A stretch of 64,000 nucleotides of DNA, taken from Bradyrhizobium sp. sGM-13 (GTDB taxonomy: Bacteria > Pseudomonadota > Alphaproteobacteria > Rhizobiales > Xanthobacteraceae). The DNA is taken from positions 474,990-538,989 of the forward strand of contig NZ_JAGWDK010000001.1 of the NCBI RefSeq assembly GCF_018398875.1, in the 5' to 3' direction. The translations under genes and the position numbers were made by a program. Of the stretch, positions 1 to 9,022 are shown in pieces (positions within the stretch are counted from its first letter, which is position 1; each line of letters opens with the position of its first letter). The notes under the pieces were generated by a model that was not told where the DNA came from, ran no database searches, and saw only the letters and a list, made by a program, of their open reading frames with translations.

Positions 1-178
1 ACTTCAAGCTTTTGCAAGGAAGCCGCGGACGATGGGTATGGTGGTCCCAAATCAAAGCGTCGTCCATGCCTCCGTGCGCAATCGCGCACTCGGCGCAGCG
101 ACCCATAGCCACCGCTGCTGATCGTTGAGGGAAAGTCGTCGACCATCCCCGCAAGGCAACATCCGCCGCGGCGTATGG

Positions 179-198
179 GTCCCTGCGTTCGCAGGGAC
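179..198. repeat. small perfect hairpin in intergenic DNA
   Basis: The arms GTCCCTGC and GCAGGGAC are perfect reverse complements around a GTTC loop. It lies in the first 313 bases, where no coding sequence is supported on either strand. It has no U-run, so a terminator role is not supported. It looks like part of a dispersed intergenic palindrome. Confidence 0.5.
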
Positions 199-219
199 GA
201 CGGATAGTCGCGATAGGCT

Positions 220-296
220 GGGCAAAGCGACAGCGTGCCCACCATCGAGAAGCGCGCTCGACGATAGATGGTGGGCACGTCGCTACGCTCCTTGCC
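220..296. repeat. imperfect inverted repeat, Bradyrhizobium-type intergenic palindrome
   Basis: The left arm (220-246) and the reverse complement of the right arm (about 268-296) both start GGGCAA and end GTGCCCACCATC, with a few extra bases in the right arm. Arms containing 'GTGGGCA...TGCCCAC' are, from memory, typical of dispersed intergenic repeats in Bradyrhizobium and relatives. It lies just downstream of the leftward CoA-transferase gene, so it could also shape the 3' end of that transcript. Confidence 0.55.
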
Positions 297-313
297 CACC
301 CTACGCGTTAGCA

Positions 314-1498
314 TCAAATAATCCCGTCTCTTCGCAGCGCTGCAATCGCGTCTGCGTCGTAACCGATATCGGCCAGCACGCGATCGGTGTGCTCGCCGAG
401 CGTCGGCGGGCGCGTGACGATTTCGCCTGGTGTCTCCGACAGCCGCACCGCGGCGCGCGCCACTGGCGCGGGGTTCGGCAAGCCGGGGTAGTCGACATCC
501 TGCATGAAGCCGGTGGCGCGGATGTGCGGATGCTCCAGCGCCTGTTGCGGGCTCAAGACCGGTCCGGCCGGGATCATCGCCTGGCCAAGCGTATCGACGG
601 CTTGCTGCGTGGTGCGCTCGGCGCACCAGCGCGCCATCCGTTTGCTGATGATTGGTCCGTGGTCGCCGCGCTTGATGTCGTCGGCAAAGCGCGGATCGCT
701 CAGCCAATGGTCCTCGCCCATCAATCTGGCCCAGCGGATGAACAGAGGATGGCCGGTGACCTGGCACAGCACCCAGCCGTCCCTGGTGCGGTAGATATCG
801 GCGGGCGCCGCGGTCTGGCCGAGATTGCCCGTGGGCGCGCGGTTGGCTGATATCACCGCCTGCTCGATCAGCGTTGCGTTGGTGAAGGACAGCGCGGTTG
901 CGAGCAGCGCGCCCTCGACGATCTGCCCGCGCCCGGACTTCGCCCGCTCGATCAGCGCGGCGAGCGTACCGAAGGCGCAATGCAGCGCGGTGCCGAAATC
1001 GACCCAGTTCACTGCGGCGCGGTACGGCGGATCGCCCTTGCCCGTCATGTAGACCGCGCCCGACATCACCTGGCCAACGCCGTCGAAGCCGACGCGGTCC
1101 GACCACGGCCCAGGGCCGCCGAAAGCGGTCGCGGTCGTCAGGATGATGTCCGGCTTGATCGCCTTCAGCGTTTCATAGTCGAGCTTCATCGCGCGCAGCG
1201 TCTGCGGCGGCAGGTTGGCGACGACGACGTCTGATGTCGCAACCAGTCGGCGCATCACCTCCTGGCCTTGCGGCTTCATGGGATCGAGCGTGATGCATTT
1301 CTTGTTGCGGTTGACCTGCAGGAACAACGCGCCCTCGCCGCCTTCGCCGACCGGCGCCACGAAACGGTCCTCGCTGCCGTCGCGCTTTTCCACCCGGATG
1401 ACTTCTGCACCGAACTCCGCCAGCAATGTCGCGCAATACGGTCCTGCGATATAACGCCCGAAATCGAGGACACGAATGCCCTCCAGAACTCCCCCCAT
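314..1498 (-). CDS. CaiB/BaiF family CoA-transferase (family III)
   Basis: Predicted cytosolic family III CoA-transferase, moving CoA between an acyl-CoA and a free carboxylic acid. The 394 residues match the usual 380-410. The N-terminus LEGIRVLDFGRYIAGPYC and the following AEFGAEVIRVEK are the family's CoA-binding Rossmann start; NRNKKCITLD and the VVANLPP / GPGPWSDRVGFD segments also fit. The catalytic Asp usually lies in the segment that here reads YMTGKGDPPYRAAVNWVDFG. The ATG is preceded by AAGGA at suitable spacing. It is divergent from a DapA-like dehydratase across 110 bp, so a shared control region is likely. The substrate cannot be told from sequence. Confidence 0.9.
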   Translation of the reverse strand: MGGVLEGIRVLDFGRYIAGPYCATLLAEFGAEVIRVEKRDGSEDRFVAPVGEGGEGALFLQVNRNKKCITLDPMKPQGQEVMRRLVATSDVVVANLPPQTLRAMKLDYETLKAIKPDIILTTATAFGGPGPWSDRVGFDGVGQVMSGAVYMTGKGDPPYRAAVNWVDFGTALHCAFGTLAALIERAKSGRGQIVEGALLATALSFTNATLIEQAVISANRAPTGNLGQTAAPADIYRTRDGWVLCQVTGHPLFIRWARLMGEDHWLSDPRFADDIKRGDHGPIISKRMARWCAERTTQQAVDTLGQAMIPAGPVLSPQQALEHPHIRATGFMQDVDYPGLPNPAPVARAAVRLSETPGEIVTRPPTLGEHTDRVLADIGYDADAIAALRRDGII

Positions 1499-1608
1499 CG
1501 GTGTTTTTCCTTGTCTGGCTGCCCGATCGTGACGAGCCTTCTATCATGTTGATGAATGAATGGGACGGCCATACAATCACTGATCCCTTTCGAACGGAAC
1601 ATCCCTAA

Positions 1609-2538
1609 ATGACCCCGACTGCACAACGGCCCTATCGCGGTGTTTTCCCTGTCGCTCCGACCATCTTCGACGATCAGGGGGAGCTCGATCTCGAAGGGCA
1701 GCGGCGCTGCATCGATTTCATGATCGACGCCGGCTCGAACGGCCTGTGCATTCTGGCCAATTTCTCCGAGCAGTTCGTCCTCACCGATGCCGAGCGCGAA
1801 AGAGTGATGGTTGCGGTGCTGGAGCACGTCGCCGGCCGGGTGCCGGTGATCGTGACGACGACGCATTTCGGTTCGCGCATCTGCGCCGAGCGCAGCCGCC
1901 AGGCCCAGGACGCGGGCGCGGCGATGGTTATGATCATGCCGCCGTACCACGGCGCCACATTCCGCGTGCCGGAAAAGGCCATCTTCGAATTCTATCGCAC
2001 CGTCTCCGACGCCGTCGACATTCCCATCATGATCCAGGATGCGCCCGTTGCCGGGACGCCGCTTTCGGTCGACCTGCTGGCGCGCATGGCGCGGGAAATT
2101 CCGAATATCCGCTATTTCAAGATCGAGGTGCCGATGGCGGCCGCGAAGCTTCGCGATCTGATCGCGGCCGGCGGCGACCACATCGAAGGTCCCTGGGACG
2201 GCGAGGAAGCCATCACGCTGATGGCCGATCTCGACGCCGGGGCGACCGGCGCCATGACGGGGGGCGGCTACCCTGATGGCATCCGGCAGATCATCGATCC
2301 CTATCTCGCAGGCCGCCGCGAGGAAGCGATGGCAGCCTATGCGCGCTGGCTGCCCCTGATCAATTACGAGAACCGCCAGTGCGGCTTGCAGGCCGCCAAG
2401 ATCCTGATGAAGGAAGGCGGCGTGATCGGCTCGGACGCGGTTCGTCATCCCCTGCAAAGGGTTCACCCGGCGGCGCGCGCCGGTCTCATCGAAATCGCCC
2501 GCCAACTCGATCCCGTGGTGTTGCGCTGGGGACGGTAA
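1609..2538 (+). CDS. DapA-superfamily lyase, probable 2-keto-3-deoxy-arabonate dehydratase-like
   Basis: A 309-residue class I aldolase-fold protein. The Schiff-base lysine is in NIRYFKIEVP. The position that carries the YNxP tyrosine in true DapA reads IMIQDAP instead, and the downstream GPWDGEEAITLMADLDAG block resembles, from memory, L-2-keto-3-deoxyarabonate dehydratases. I therefore favour dehydration of a 2-keto-3-deoxy sugar acid over dihydrodipicolinate synthesis. A pentose locus at 48-57 kb makes sugar-acid metabolism plausible in this genome but is far away. Divergent from the CoA-transferase gene. Other DapA-family aldolases remain possible. Confidence 0.8.
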   Translation: MTPTAQRPYRGVFPVAPTIFDDQGELDLEGQRRCIDFMIDAGSNGLCILANFSEQFVLTDAERERVMVAVLEHVAGRVPVIVTTTHFGSRICAERSRQAQDAGAAMVMIMPPYHGATFRVPEKAIFEFYRTVSDAVDIPIMIQDAPVAGTPLSVDLLARMAREIPNIRYFKIEVPMAAAKLRDLIAAGGDHIEGPWDGEEAITLMADLDAGATGAMTGGGYPDGIRQIIDPYLAGRREEAMAAYARWLPLINYENRQCGLQAAKILMKEGGVIGSDAVRHPLQRVHPAARAGLIEIARQLDPVVLRWGR

Positions 2539-2660
2539 TAGATAGCCGCCATCAACCAGCACCGCTCTCCGGCACGGCGTAACGGCCTGCGCATCGCGAC
2601 TTGACGGAGGAACGTCGCCGCTCTCTGCGCATTAAGGCGAAGAGACGCGCGAGGTTCGCC

Positions 2661-3686
2661 ATGAGCAACGCGAGTTACCTGAATGAATCGAAGTCCGAAG
2701 CCGACCGGGGCGAGCGGGACGCTTCAGCGCCTACCGGCGATCAGGGCCGCGGTCGCCGCGCAGTGTCCCCATGGCAAATTCCCTGGAGAGGATGGAAGGA
2801 CATCCTGATCAGGACCTATCAGCAGGTCAGCGAAGACCGGCTGCTCGCGGTCGCCGCGGGCGTCGTGTTCTATGGCCTGCTCGCCCTCTTCCCGGCAATC
2901 ACCGCCCTCGTCTCATCCTACGCGCTGTTCGCCGATGCAAGTACGATCAACGACCACATGACGATGCTTGCGGGCATCCTGCCGGAGGGCGCTCTCGGCA
3001 TCGTCAGAGATCAGGTCGGCCGGGTGCTGGCCCAGGGCGAGGTCAGACTGGGACTGGCGTTTCTGTTCTCCTTCTTCCTTGCCGTGTGGAGCGCCAATGG
3101 CGGCATCAAGGCGATCATCGATGCGCTCAATGTGGTCTATGACGAGGACGAGAAGCGCGGGTTCTTCAAGCTCAACGCGGTTTCCCTCGCACTCACCTTT
3201 GGCGGGTTGGTTGCGGTGCTTCTCGCGATCGGCTCCGTGGTCGCACTCCCGATCGTTCTGTCCACCATCGGACTCGGCTCCGTGACCGATGCGCTGTTTC
3301 GATTCGGACGCTGGCCCGTCCTGGTCCTGATGATGCTGTTTGGCCTTGCGGTGCTCTATCGGTTCGGACCAAGCCGCCGCTCGGCGCAATGGCGCTGGCT
3401 GAGCGTCGGCAGCGTGCTTGCAACGCTGACATGGCTTGCGGGATCGGCTTTGCTGTCGTTCTATCTTGCCAATTACGCAAATTACGACGCGACCTACGGC
3501 TCGCTCGGGGCGGCGATCGGCTTGATGATATGGATGTGGATGTCGACGATCGTGGTGTTGTTTGGCGCTGAGCTCAATGCAGAGATCGAACATCAGACCG
3601 CAGCCGATAGCACGGAGGGCGGAAACAGGCCGCTGGGTCAGCGGGGGGCCACGATGGCCGACACGATCGGAGAGGCGAAATCATAG
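2661..3686 (+). CDS. YihY/virulence factor BrkB family membrane protein
   Basis: Inner-membrane protein of the BrkB/YihY family (historically misnamed RNase BN), biochemical role unknown. It has a soluble, charged N-terminus of about 45 residues, then about six membrane segments; VVFYGLLALFPAITALVS and the C-terminal LGAAIGLMIWMWMSTIVVLFGAELNAEIE are family signatures. The frame is open from a TTG at 2601, but the ATG at 2661 has a GAGG Shine-Dalgarno six to eight bases upstream, giving 341 residues. A 34-codon membrane peptide gene follows 13 bases later and may be co-transcribed. Confidence 0.9.
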   Translation: MSNASYLNESKSEADRGERDASAPTGDQGRGRRAVSPWQIPWRGWKDILIRTYQQVSEDRLLAVAAGVVFYGLLALFPAITALVSSYALFADASTINDHMTMLAGILPEGALGIVRDQVGRVLAQGEVRLGLAFLFSFFLAVWSANGGIKAIIDALNVVYDEDEKRGFFKLNAVSLALTFGGLVAVLLAIGSVVALPIVLSTIGLGSVTDALFRFGRWPVLVLMMLFGLAVLYRFGPSRRSAQWRWLSVGSVLATLTWLAGSALLSFYLANYANYDATYGSLGAAIGLMIWMWMSTIVVLFGAELNAEIEHQTAADSTEGGNRPLGQRGATMADTIGEAKS

Positions 3687-3699
3687 GCGCGGAAGCGTA

Positions 3700-3804
3700 A
3701 TGTTCCTGTTTTTCTCGAGCAGGCTGGGATGTCTCGGCTCGCTGTTAATTTCGGCAGCCGTGACCATCAGCCTGCTTTTTGCGCTCGGCTTTCTGCGTTT
3801 TTGA
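3700..3804 (+). CDS. 34-residue hydrophobic membrane peptide
   Basis: A short ORF with GGAAG just upstream of its ATG. The product begins MFLFFSSRLGCLGSLLI and is almost wholly hydrophobic, with one predicted transmembrane helix and no charged residues beyond two arginines. It starts 13 bases after the BrkB-family stop, so co-transcription is likely. I believe similar small proteins occur in Bradyrhizobium, but cannot verify that here. Function unknown. Confidence 0.55.
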   Translation: MFLFFSSRLGCLGSLLISAAVTISLLFALGFLRF

Positions 3805-3883
3805 TCGCGGAAATGCGCAGCGCTGAACTGGAAATCAGAGTTGAAGCCATTACATCAAGTGCCCCCTCACATTGATTCCCGCC

Positions 3884-4624
3884 GTGAAGAAATACCTCGT
3901 CGTTTTCCTTCTGCTCATGCTCGTTCCCATGGCTGTTTCCGCCGTGCAATACCTGCTCGGCGACAGGCGCGTGAACTGGCAAACGGCGGACCGTTCAAGC
4001 GCCGGGCTTCTTGCCAAGGCTTCCGAACACACCGATGCCGTGATCAGGGTGTTCGCGGCACGAACCGTACGCTGGCGCGGGATATTCGCGGTTCACACCT
4101 GGATTGTCGTGAAGGAGCGCGGGGCCAGCCGTTACAGCCGCTACGATTATACGGCCTGGGGTGAACCGATCCGGATCGACGGATTCCAGGCCGACGGGCG
4201 CTGGTTTGGCGAGATTCCCGAAACGGTCGTCAGCGTCGATGGTCCGAAAGCGGAAGCGCTGATTCCCAAAATCCGCTCGGTCATCGAGACGTACAAGTTT
4301 CGAGCCAATGGAGATTACAGCGCCTGGCCGGGTCCGAACTCCAACACATTCATCCAGGCGATAATGGATGCCGTTCCGGAACTTGAAGCGGTGCTGCCGC
4401 CGACGGCGATCGGCAAGGATTATCCTTACCATGGCAGTTGGGTTGGCTTCACGCCGTCGCGGACCGGCGTGTTTGCTTCGCTCGGAGGTTATCTTGGACT
4501 GACGATCGGATGGATCGAAGGCATCGAACTCAATTTTTTCGGAGGCGTTCTCGGCTTTGACATCCGCCGCCCCGCACTGAAACTGCCGGGTGTCGGCCGA
4601 CTCGGGCTGCCGCTTGGCCCGTGA
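3884..4624 (+). CDS. DUF3750 domain-containing protein
   Basis: About 246 residues, starting with a hydrophobic signal/anchor (KKYLVVFLLLMLVPMAVSAV). The body has the DUF3750 pattern: RWRGIFAVHTWIVVKE, then YDYTAWG, then YPYHGSWVGFTPSRTGV. The predicted location is the periplasm or inner membrane; the function is unknown. The frame is open from a TTG at 3872, but the GTG at 3884 places the signal peptide at the N-terminus, so I chose it; neither has a strong Shine-Dalgarno. It converges with the glucosidase gene, whose stop lies eight bases away. Confidence 0.8.
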   Translation: MKKYLVVFLLLMLVPMAVSAVQYLLGDRRVNWQTADRSSAGLLAKASEHTDAVIRVFAARTVRWRGIFAVHTWIVVKERGASRYSRYDYTAWGEPIRIDGFQADGRWFGEIPETVVSVDGPKAEALIPKIRSVIETYKFRANGDYSAWPGPNSNTFIQAIMDAVPELEAVLPPTAIGKDYPYHGSWVGFTPSRTGVFASLGGYLGLTIGWIEGIELNFFGGVLGFDIRRPALKLPGVGRLGLPLGP

Positions 4625-4632
4625 TCACGGCT

Positions 4633-6237
4633 TCACCGGTTCACTTTGACAATCACGCCTTCATTTGGCCTGAGATGCGTCGGGCTCTCGACCTTGCCCG
4701 CCTCGCGGTCCAGATAGGTCGATATCAGCCTGGTGCCGCTGCCCTGCCATTCCCACAACCTCGGCTCCCTGCAGAGATTGAGAGCGATCAGGATTTCGGT
4801 TTCTTCGAGGGTTCGTGCGAACCAGAAGATGTCGTTGTGCGCCCGACGCGGGCGATATTCACCGTGCGACAGGCATCGCTCCCTGCGCCGCAGGGCGATG
4901 AGTTCACGGTAGAGATTCAACAATGACCGCGTGTCGCGCCGTTGCGCCTCGATGTTGCGCGAACGATCTTCGCTGAGCGGCAGCCAGGGCTCGCCGGTAG
5001 TGAACCCGCCGCGCTCGGTGTCGTCCCAGCGCAGCGGCGCACGCTCCGGATCGCGGTTGAGATCGAATCCCTTCACCAGCTTTTCGAATGGGTCCTGGAT
5101 TCTTTCGGGTGGAATCTTCACCTGCTCGGATCCGATCTCATCGCCGGCAAACAGGAAGGGCGTGCCACGGATCGTCATCAGCAGCATCGCCAGAATTCTG
5201 GACTGAGCCTGGCCGAGCTTGCTCGCCACCCGATGTTTGTCATGGCCGCCGATCACGAAGTCGGGCCAAGCGCCATCCGGAATCGCATTGAAATAGACAT
5301 CGATCGTTGCCTGCAGCGCGATCGCATTCCATTCCGTATCCAGAAGGGCGAAGTTAAGCGGCAGATGCAGCCGCGGCTTGTCGTTGCCGTAGAAATGCCC
5401 GATGCGATCGGTCTTGCCCTGCACCTCGCCGCAGAGCAGCCTCTCGTCATATTCGTCCAGAACGCTCCTGATTTGCTCGATGCAGCGCATGGTTTCGGGC
5501 CGGTCATCGGTGAAGACAGGCGTATACTTCTGCGGCGGGGGCGTGTTGCCGTCGGCCTCGGGATCGGCAGGATTGTCACGCAGAAGCTCGTCCTTGATCA
5601 GCACGGCGCTGGCATCAACGCGAAACCCGTCGACGCCACGGTCGAGCCAGAAGCGCATGGTGTCGGCCATGGCCCGGCGGACCTGTTCGTTTCGCCAGTT
5701 CAGATCGGGCTGGCTGGCCAGAAACGAGTGGTAGTAGAACTGCCGGCGCGCCTCGCACCATTCCCAGGCGCTGCCGCCGAACCGGCTCAGCCAGTTGTTC
5801 GGCGGGCCGCCGTTCGCGCTCGCTTCCGCCCATATGTACCAGTCGGCTTTGGGATTGTTTCGGGACGCGCGGCTTTCCTGAAACCAGACATGCTGATCGG
5901 AGGTGTGGTTGGGGACGAAATCGAGAACGAGTTTGATGCCGGCCTCGTGGAGCGCACGTAACACACGTTCGAAATCTTCCATCGTGCCGAAGCGGGGATC
6001 GACCGCACAGAAATCGGCGATGTCGTAGCCGAAATCCTGCATCGGACTTTTGTAGATGGGTGCAAGCCAGACGGCGCCAACGCCCAGCCATTGCAGATAA
6101 TCGATCCGTTGCAGCAGGCCGGGAAGATCGCCCTGACCGTCGCCATTGCTGTCCTGAAACGAGATCGCCGCAATTTCGTAGATCACGGCGGTGCGCCACC
6201 ACGCGGCATGGCGCGGGCCTGCATGCTTGCTCGACAT
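4633..6237 (-). CDS. GH13 alpha-glucosidase / alpha-amylase family protein (copy 1)
   Basis: A glycoside hydrolase family 13 enzyme of about 534 residues, close in length to oligo-1,6-glucosidases. The TIM-barrel signatures are present: FQDSNGDGQGDLPGL, LVLDFVPNHTSDQH, the nucleophile in GVDGFRVDASAV and the acid/base Glu in LLCGEVQG. The stabilising-Asp motif, normally NHD, reads GGHDKHR, so the Asn is replaced while His and Asp are kept. The ATG at 6237 has GAGGG upstream; a TTG at 6276 is less likely. It lies downstream of a second GH13 gene on the same strand. The proteins look like diverged paralogues acting on alpha-glucosides in the cytosol. Confidence 0.9.
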   Translation of the reverse strand: MSSKHAGPRHAAWWRTAVIYEIAAISFQDSNGDGQGDLPGLLQRIDYLQWLGVGAVWLAPIYKSPMQDFGYDIADFCAVDPRFGTMEDFERVLRALHEAGIKLVLDFVPNHTSDQHVWFQESRASRNNPKADWYIWAEASANGGPPNNWLSRFGGSAWEWCEARRQFYYHSFLASQPDLNWRNEQVRRAMADTMRFWLDRGVDGFRVDASAVLIKDELLRDNPADPEADGNTPPPQKYTPVFTDDRPETMRCIEQIRSVLDEYDERLLCGEVQGKTDRIGHFYGNDKPRLHLPLNFALLDTEWNAIALQATIDVYFNAIPDGAWPDFVIGGHDKHRVASKLGQAQSRILAMLLMTIRGTPFLFAGDEIGSEQVKIPPERIQDPFEKLVKGFDLNRDPERAPLRWDDTERGGFTTGEPWLPLSEDRSRNIEAQRRDTRSLLNLYRELIALRRRERCLSHGEYRPRRAHNDIFWFARTLEETEILIALNLCREPRLWEWQGSGTRLISTYLDREAGKVESPTHLRPNEGVIVKVNR

Positions 6238-6332
6238 TTCCCTCGTAAGCACCCCGTGCAGCCAAGCTCCGTTCAAGCGCTAAACGCGGGGGGTCAGTGG
6301 TTGTTCCTATGAGTTCCGGCCTTACGTAGTCA

Positions 6333-7922
6333 TCAGAGCTCGATGATAAGACCCTCGTCTCCACGCAGCGCAAGGCTATCGGTTATCGCTTCACCGTCCC
6401 GGTCTGCGCCGGTCGACACCAGAACTTTTCCGCTGGCGCCTTGCTCGAAGGCGAGAGCCTGCGGCTGGTCTGTGAGATTCAGCGCGATGAGCAGCTTGGA
6501 GTCATCGAACTCCCGGTAATAGACCAACAAATCCCCATCGACAGCGTACGACCGATACGAGCCAAGTGACAGCGCGGGCCTTTCCTTGCGAACGCGCAAC
6601 AGGCGGCGGTAGAGATTTAAGATCGAAAGGGCATCCTCGCGCAGGTTCACGACGTTGTTAGATCGCCAATCGTGCGCGAGCGGCAGCCACGGATCGACCC
6701 TGCTGAAGCCGGCATTCCGGCTCGCGTCCCACTGCATCGGCGTCCGGCAGCCGTCCCGGCCGACGCCGATTCCCGGCACGTTGCGCTCGAAGGGATCGCG
6801 CACGCGATGTCGGGGAATATCGACCTGAGGCATTCCCAATTCATCGCCATTATAGATTGTAGGCGTTCCCCGCAACGTCAGCAGAAGCATGGCGGCGACG
6901 GCGGCCTGCCGTTGCCCCACTCTGCCGGCAATGCGCGGCCGGTCATGGTTGCCGAGCACCCAGTTCGGCCACCCGCCTTTCGGCAGAGCGCCTTCATACT
7001 CCGCGATCAGCGCCTGGAGATGCTTTGCGTCCCAGCGCGCACTGAGCAACGCGAAATTGAACGGCAGGTGTACCCCGCCGAGATCCCTGCCGTAATAGGC
7101 GACCAGGCGCTCGATCGGCAGGTATATCTCTCCGATCAGCAGGCGATCGGGAAACTCGTCGATCGTTCGGCGCAATGTCCCGATGACATCGTGCACCTCC
7201 GGCAGATCAGTGGTGTAGAGCGGGATCAGCGCTTCGTTCGGCGGCCTGCCCGCGTGATAGTTCGGGTTAAGCGGATTGTCGCGAAACTGCCTGTCCTTGA
7301 TCAAATGCCAGATGACGTCGACGCGGAAGCCATCGACACCCTTACGCATCCAGAAGCGAAGCACGTCACGCATCGCCGCCACGACTTCCGGATGTCGCCA
7401 GTTCAGGTCGGGCTGGGAATTCAGGAACGCATGATAGTAATACTGGCCGGTCGCGGCGTCGAACTCCCAGGCGCTGCCGCCGAATTCGGATAGCCAATTG
7501 TTGGGCGGACCTCCGCCGGGGGCCGGATCGCGCCAGATGTACCAATCGCGTTTCGGATTGTTCCGCGACCCACGGCTCTCGACAAACCACGCATGCTGGT
7601 CGGAAGAATGGTTGGGGACGAAGTCGAGGATCACCTTGATCCCGCGCGCATGCGCGTCGGCAATCAGCCGCTCGAAATCCGCCATGCTGCCGAAGATCGG
7701 ATCGACGTCGACGTAATCGGAGATGTCGTAGCCGAAATCTTTCATCGGCGAACGGAAGATCGGCGAAACCCAGATCGCGTCGACGCCAAGATCAACCAGA
7801 TCGGGCAGCCTCTGGGTGATGCCGTTGAGGTCGCCGATGCCGTCGTCATTGGTATCCTGAAAGGACCTCGGATAGATCTGATAGATGACGGCGGATTCCC
7901 ACCACGGCCTCGAACCATTCAT
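6333..7922 (-). CDS. GH13 alpha-glucosidase (copy 2)
   Basis: A 529-residue GH13 enzyme, oligo-1,6-glucosidase/alpha-glucosidase type. It starts MNGSRPWWESAVIYQIYPRS and shows FQDTNDDGIGDLNG, VILDFVPNHSSDQH, the nucleophile Asp in GVDGFRVDVIWH, the acid/base Glu in LLIGEIY and an intact GNHDRPR. The reading frame stays open upstream to 8327, but homology begins at the ATG at 7922 and the extension overlaps a well-started gene on the other strand, so the longer form is rejected. It precedes the other GH13 gene by about 95 bases; the two may form an operon for maltooligosaccharide or trehalose-related use. Confidence 0.93.
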   Translation of the reverse strand: MNGSRPWWESAVIYQIYPRSFQDTNDDGIGDLNGITQRLPDLVDLGVDAIWVSPIFRSPMKDFGYDISDYVDVDPIFGSMADFERLIADAHARGIKVILDFVPNHSSDQHAWFVESRGSRNNPKRDWYIWRDPAPGGGPPNNWLSEFGGSAWEFDAATGQYYYHAFLNSQPDLNWRHPEVVAAMRDVLRFWMRKGVDGFRVDVIWHLIKDRQFRDNPLNPNYHAGRPPNEALIPLYTTDLPEVHDVIGTLRRTIDEFPDRLLIGEIYLPIERLVAYYGRDLGGVHLPFNFALLSARWDAKHLQALIAEYEGALPKGGWPNWVLGNHDRPRIAGRVGQRQAAVAAMLLLTLRGTPTIYNGDELGMPQVDIPRHRVRDPFERNVPGIGVGRDGCRTPMQWDASRNAGFSRVDPWLPLAHDWRSNNVVNLREDALSILNLYRRLLRVRKERPALSLGSYRSYAVDGDLLVYYREFDDSKLLIALNLTDQPQALAFEQGASGKVLVSTGADRDGEAITDSLALRGDEGLIIEL

Positions 7923-8125
7923 GGCTGTCAATCGTTCCGATGCGGGGACCACGAAGTCGGGTCGCGATGGATGATGCCGAGCGACGGCGAAATCTTCATG
8001 ACTGCCGGCCACCGGCGCGTTCGCGACAACAATTCGTCGGGCAAGCTGCGGTTCCGAACCGCGTGACCGATGCAAGCGCGCTGGAACCTTGGCGACACTC
8101 AGACGTAGAGCCGGCGGAGGATCAC

Positions 8126-8317
8126 ATGACGGCAGAAAAGACCTTTGCACCCCTCTTGGGCGAGGCGGCCATCGCCATTTGGGGCGACATGCCCCGGGAC
8201 ATTCAGGAGGCGCTGTTCGAAACCGCGATGCGCAACCGCTCCGAGTTGCGTCACGATCTGGCCGTGCTGCTGCATGAGCGCCACCCCAGAACGCAGCACC
8301 CGGCCAAACCCGACTGA
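8126..8317 (+). CDS. 63-residue conserved-looking hypothetical protein
   Basis: ATG preceded by GGAGG at ideal spacing. The product starts MTAEKTFAPLLGEAAIAIWG, continues DMPRDIQEALFE and ends in a HERHPRT-type tail; it looks like a small helical protein. It sits between the leftward GH13 gene and the leftward EEP-family gene on the opposite strand. The family is familiar from Bradyrhizobium-type genomes as a hypothetical protein, but I know no function. Confidence 0.65.
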   Translation: MTAEKTFAPLLGEAAIAIWGDMPRDIQEALFETAMRNRSELRHDLAVLLHERHPRTQHPAKPD

Positions 8318-8341
8318 GCAAACCCACCTGACGTCATACCT

Positions 8342-9022
8342 CTATTCCGGAAACGCAACATCCGCGATGACGGGAAGATGGTCTGAATAGGAGCGCGCCT
8401 TGCGATCGGTCCAGGCCGAACGGATCACGAGATCGGGCGAGGCGTAGATTCGGTCGAGCCGCATCATCGGCAAGCGCGCTGGAAACGTCCGCAACCGCGT
8501 TCGGACCGGGCAAATCCGCGCCAGCACGCCCCGCACCGATTTTACCCAGAACCAGTCATTGAAATCGCCGACCACGAGCGTCCGCGTCGGCTGCACCAGC
8601 TCGGCTAGGGCATGCGCCTGGGCGTGCCTTTCATGGATGCTGAGGCCGAGATGCGTGGCAATGACCCTCACCTCGCCATGATCAGACAAAACGCGTGCGG
8701 CAATGGCCCTGCGGGGCTCCCGCTCCTGATACGAGACGTCGGAAATTTTCGGGGGCTCGGCGAACGGCCAGCGGCTCAGCAGCACCTGTCCGTAGTCGCC
8801 GTCCTCGGTGACGATCGATCGCGCATCGACGCTGTGGTCGCCGACGGCTTTCGCCAGAAGGGCAAAGGGATCGTCGGTTCTCCCGCGCGAGTCGACCTCC
8901 TGCAGGGCCACGATATCAGGCGACCAGTGGCGGATGACGGAACAGACGCCATCCAAGTCAAACCCGGGATTGAGGTGGAAGATGCCGTGAACGTTCCACG
9001 TCATGATGCGAATCGTAGCCAT
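8342..9022 (-). CDS. endonuclease/exonuclease/phosphatase (EEP) family protein
   Basis: About 226 residues. EEP motifs are visible in order: MTWNVHG, the metal-binding Glu in IVALQEVD, the catalytic His in IATHLGLS, the Asp/Asn pair in VVGDFNDW and the C-terminal SDHLPV. The likely activity is a metal-dependent phosphodiesterase on nucleic acid or phospholipid headgroups. The start ATG overlaps the TGA of the upstream phospholipase D gene (TGATG), so the two are probably translationally coupled. This pairing suggests membrane-lipid turnover rather than DNA repair, but that is inference. Confidence 0.88.
   Translation of the reverse strand: MATIRIMTWNVHGIFHLNPGFDLDGVCSVIRHWSPDIVALQEVDSRGRTDDPFALLAKAVGDHSVDARSIVTEDGDYGQVLLSRWPFAEPPKISDVSYQEREPRRAIAARVLSDHGEVRVIATHLGLSIHERHAQAHALAELVQPTRTLVVGDFNDWFWVKSVRGVLARICPVRTRLRTFPARLPMMRLDRIYASPDLVIRSAWTDRKARSYSDHLPVIADVAFPE

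Noticed and set aside
1276..2562. Long minus-strand frame of 428 codons
   Set aside because: It is antisense to the well-supported DapA-like gene, has the Arg/His-rich composition of a GC-rich shadow frame and lacks any recognisable domain.
4942..5961. Plus-strand frame of 339 codons
   Set aside because: Shadow of the GH13 copy 1 gene; no ribosome-binding site and no family features.
7923..8327. N-terminal extension of GH13 copy 2
   Set aside because: Homology begins at the ATG at 7922, and the extension overlaps a 63-residue gene with an ideal Shine-Dalgarno.
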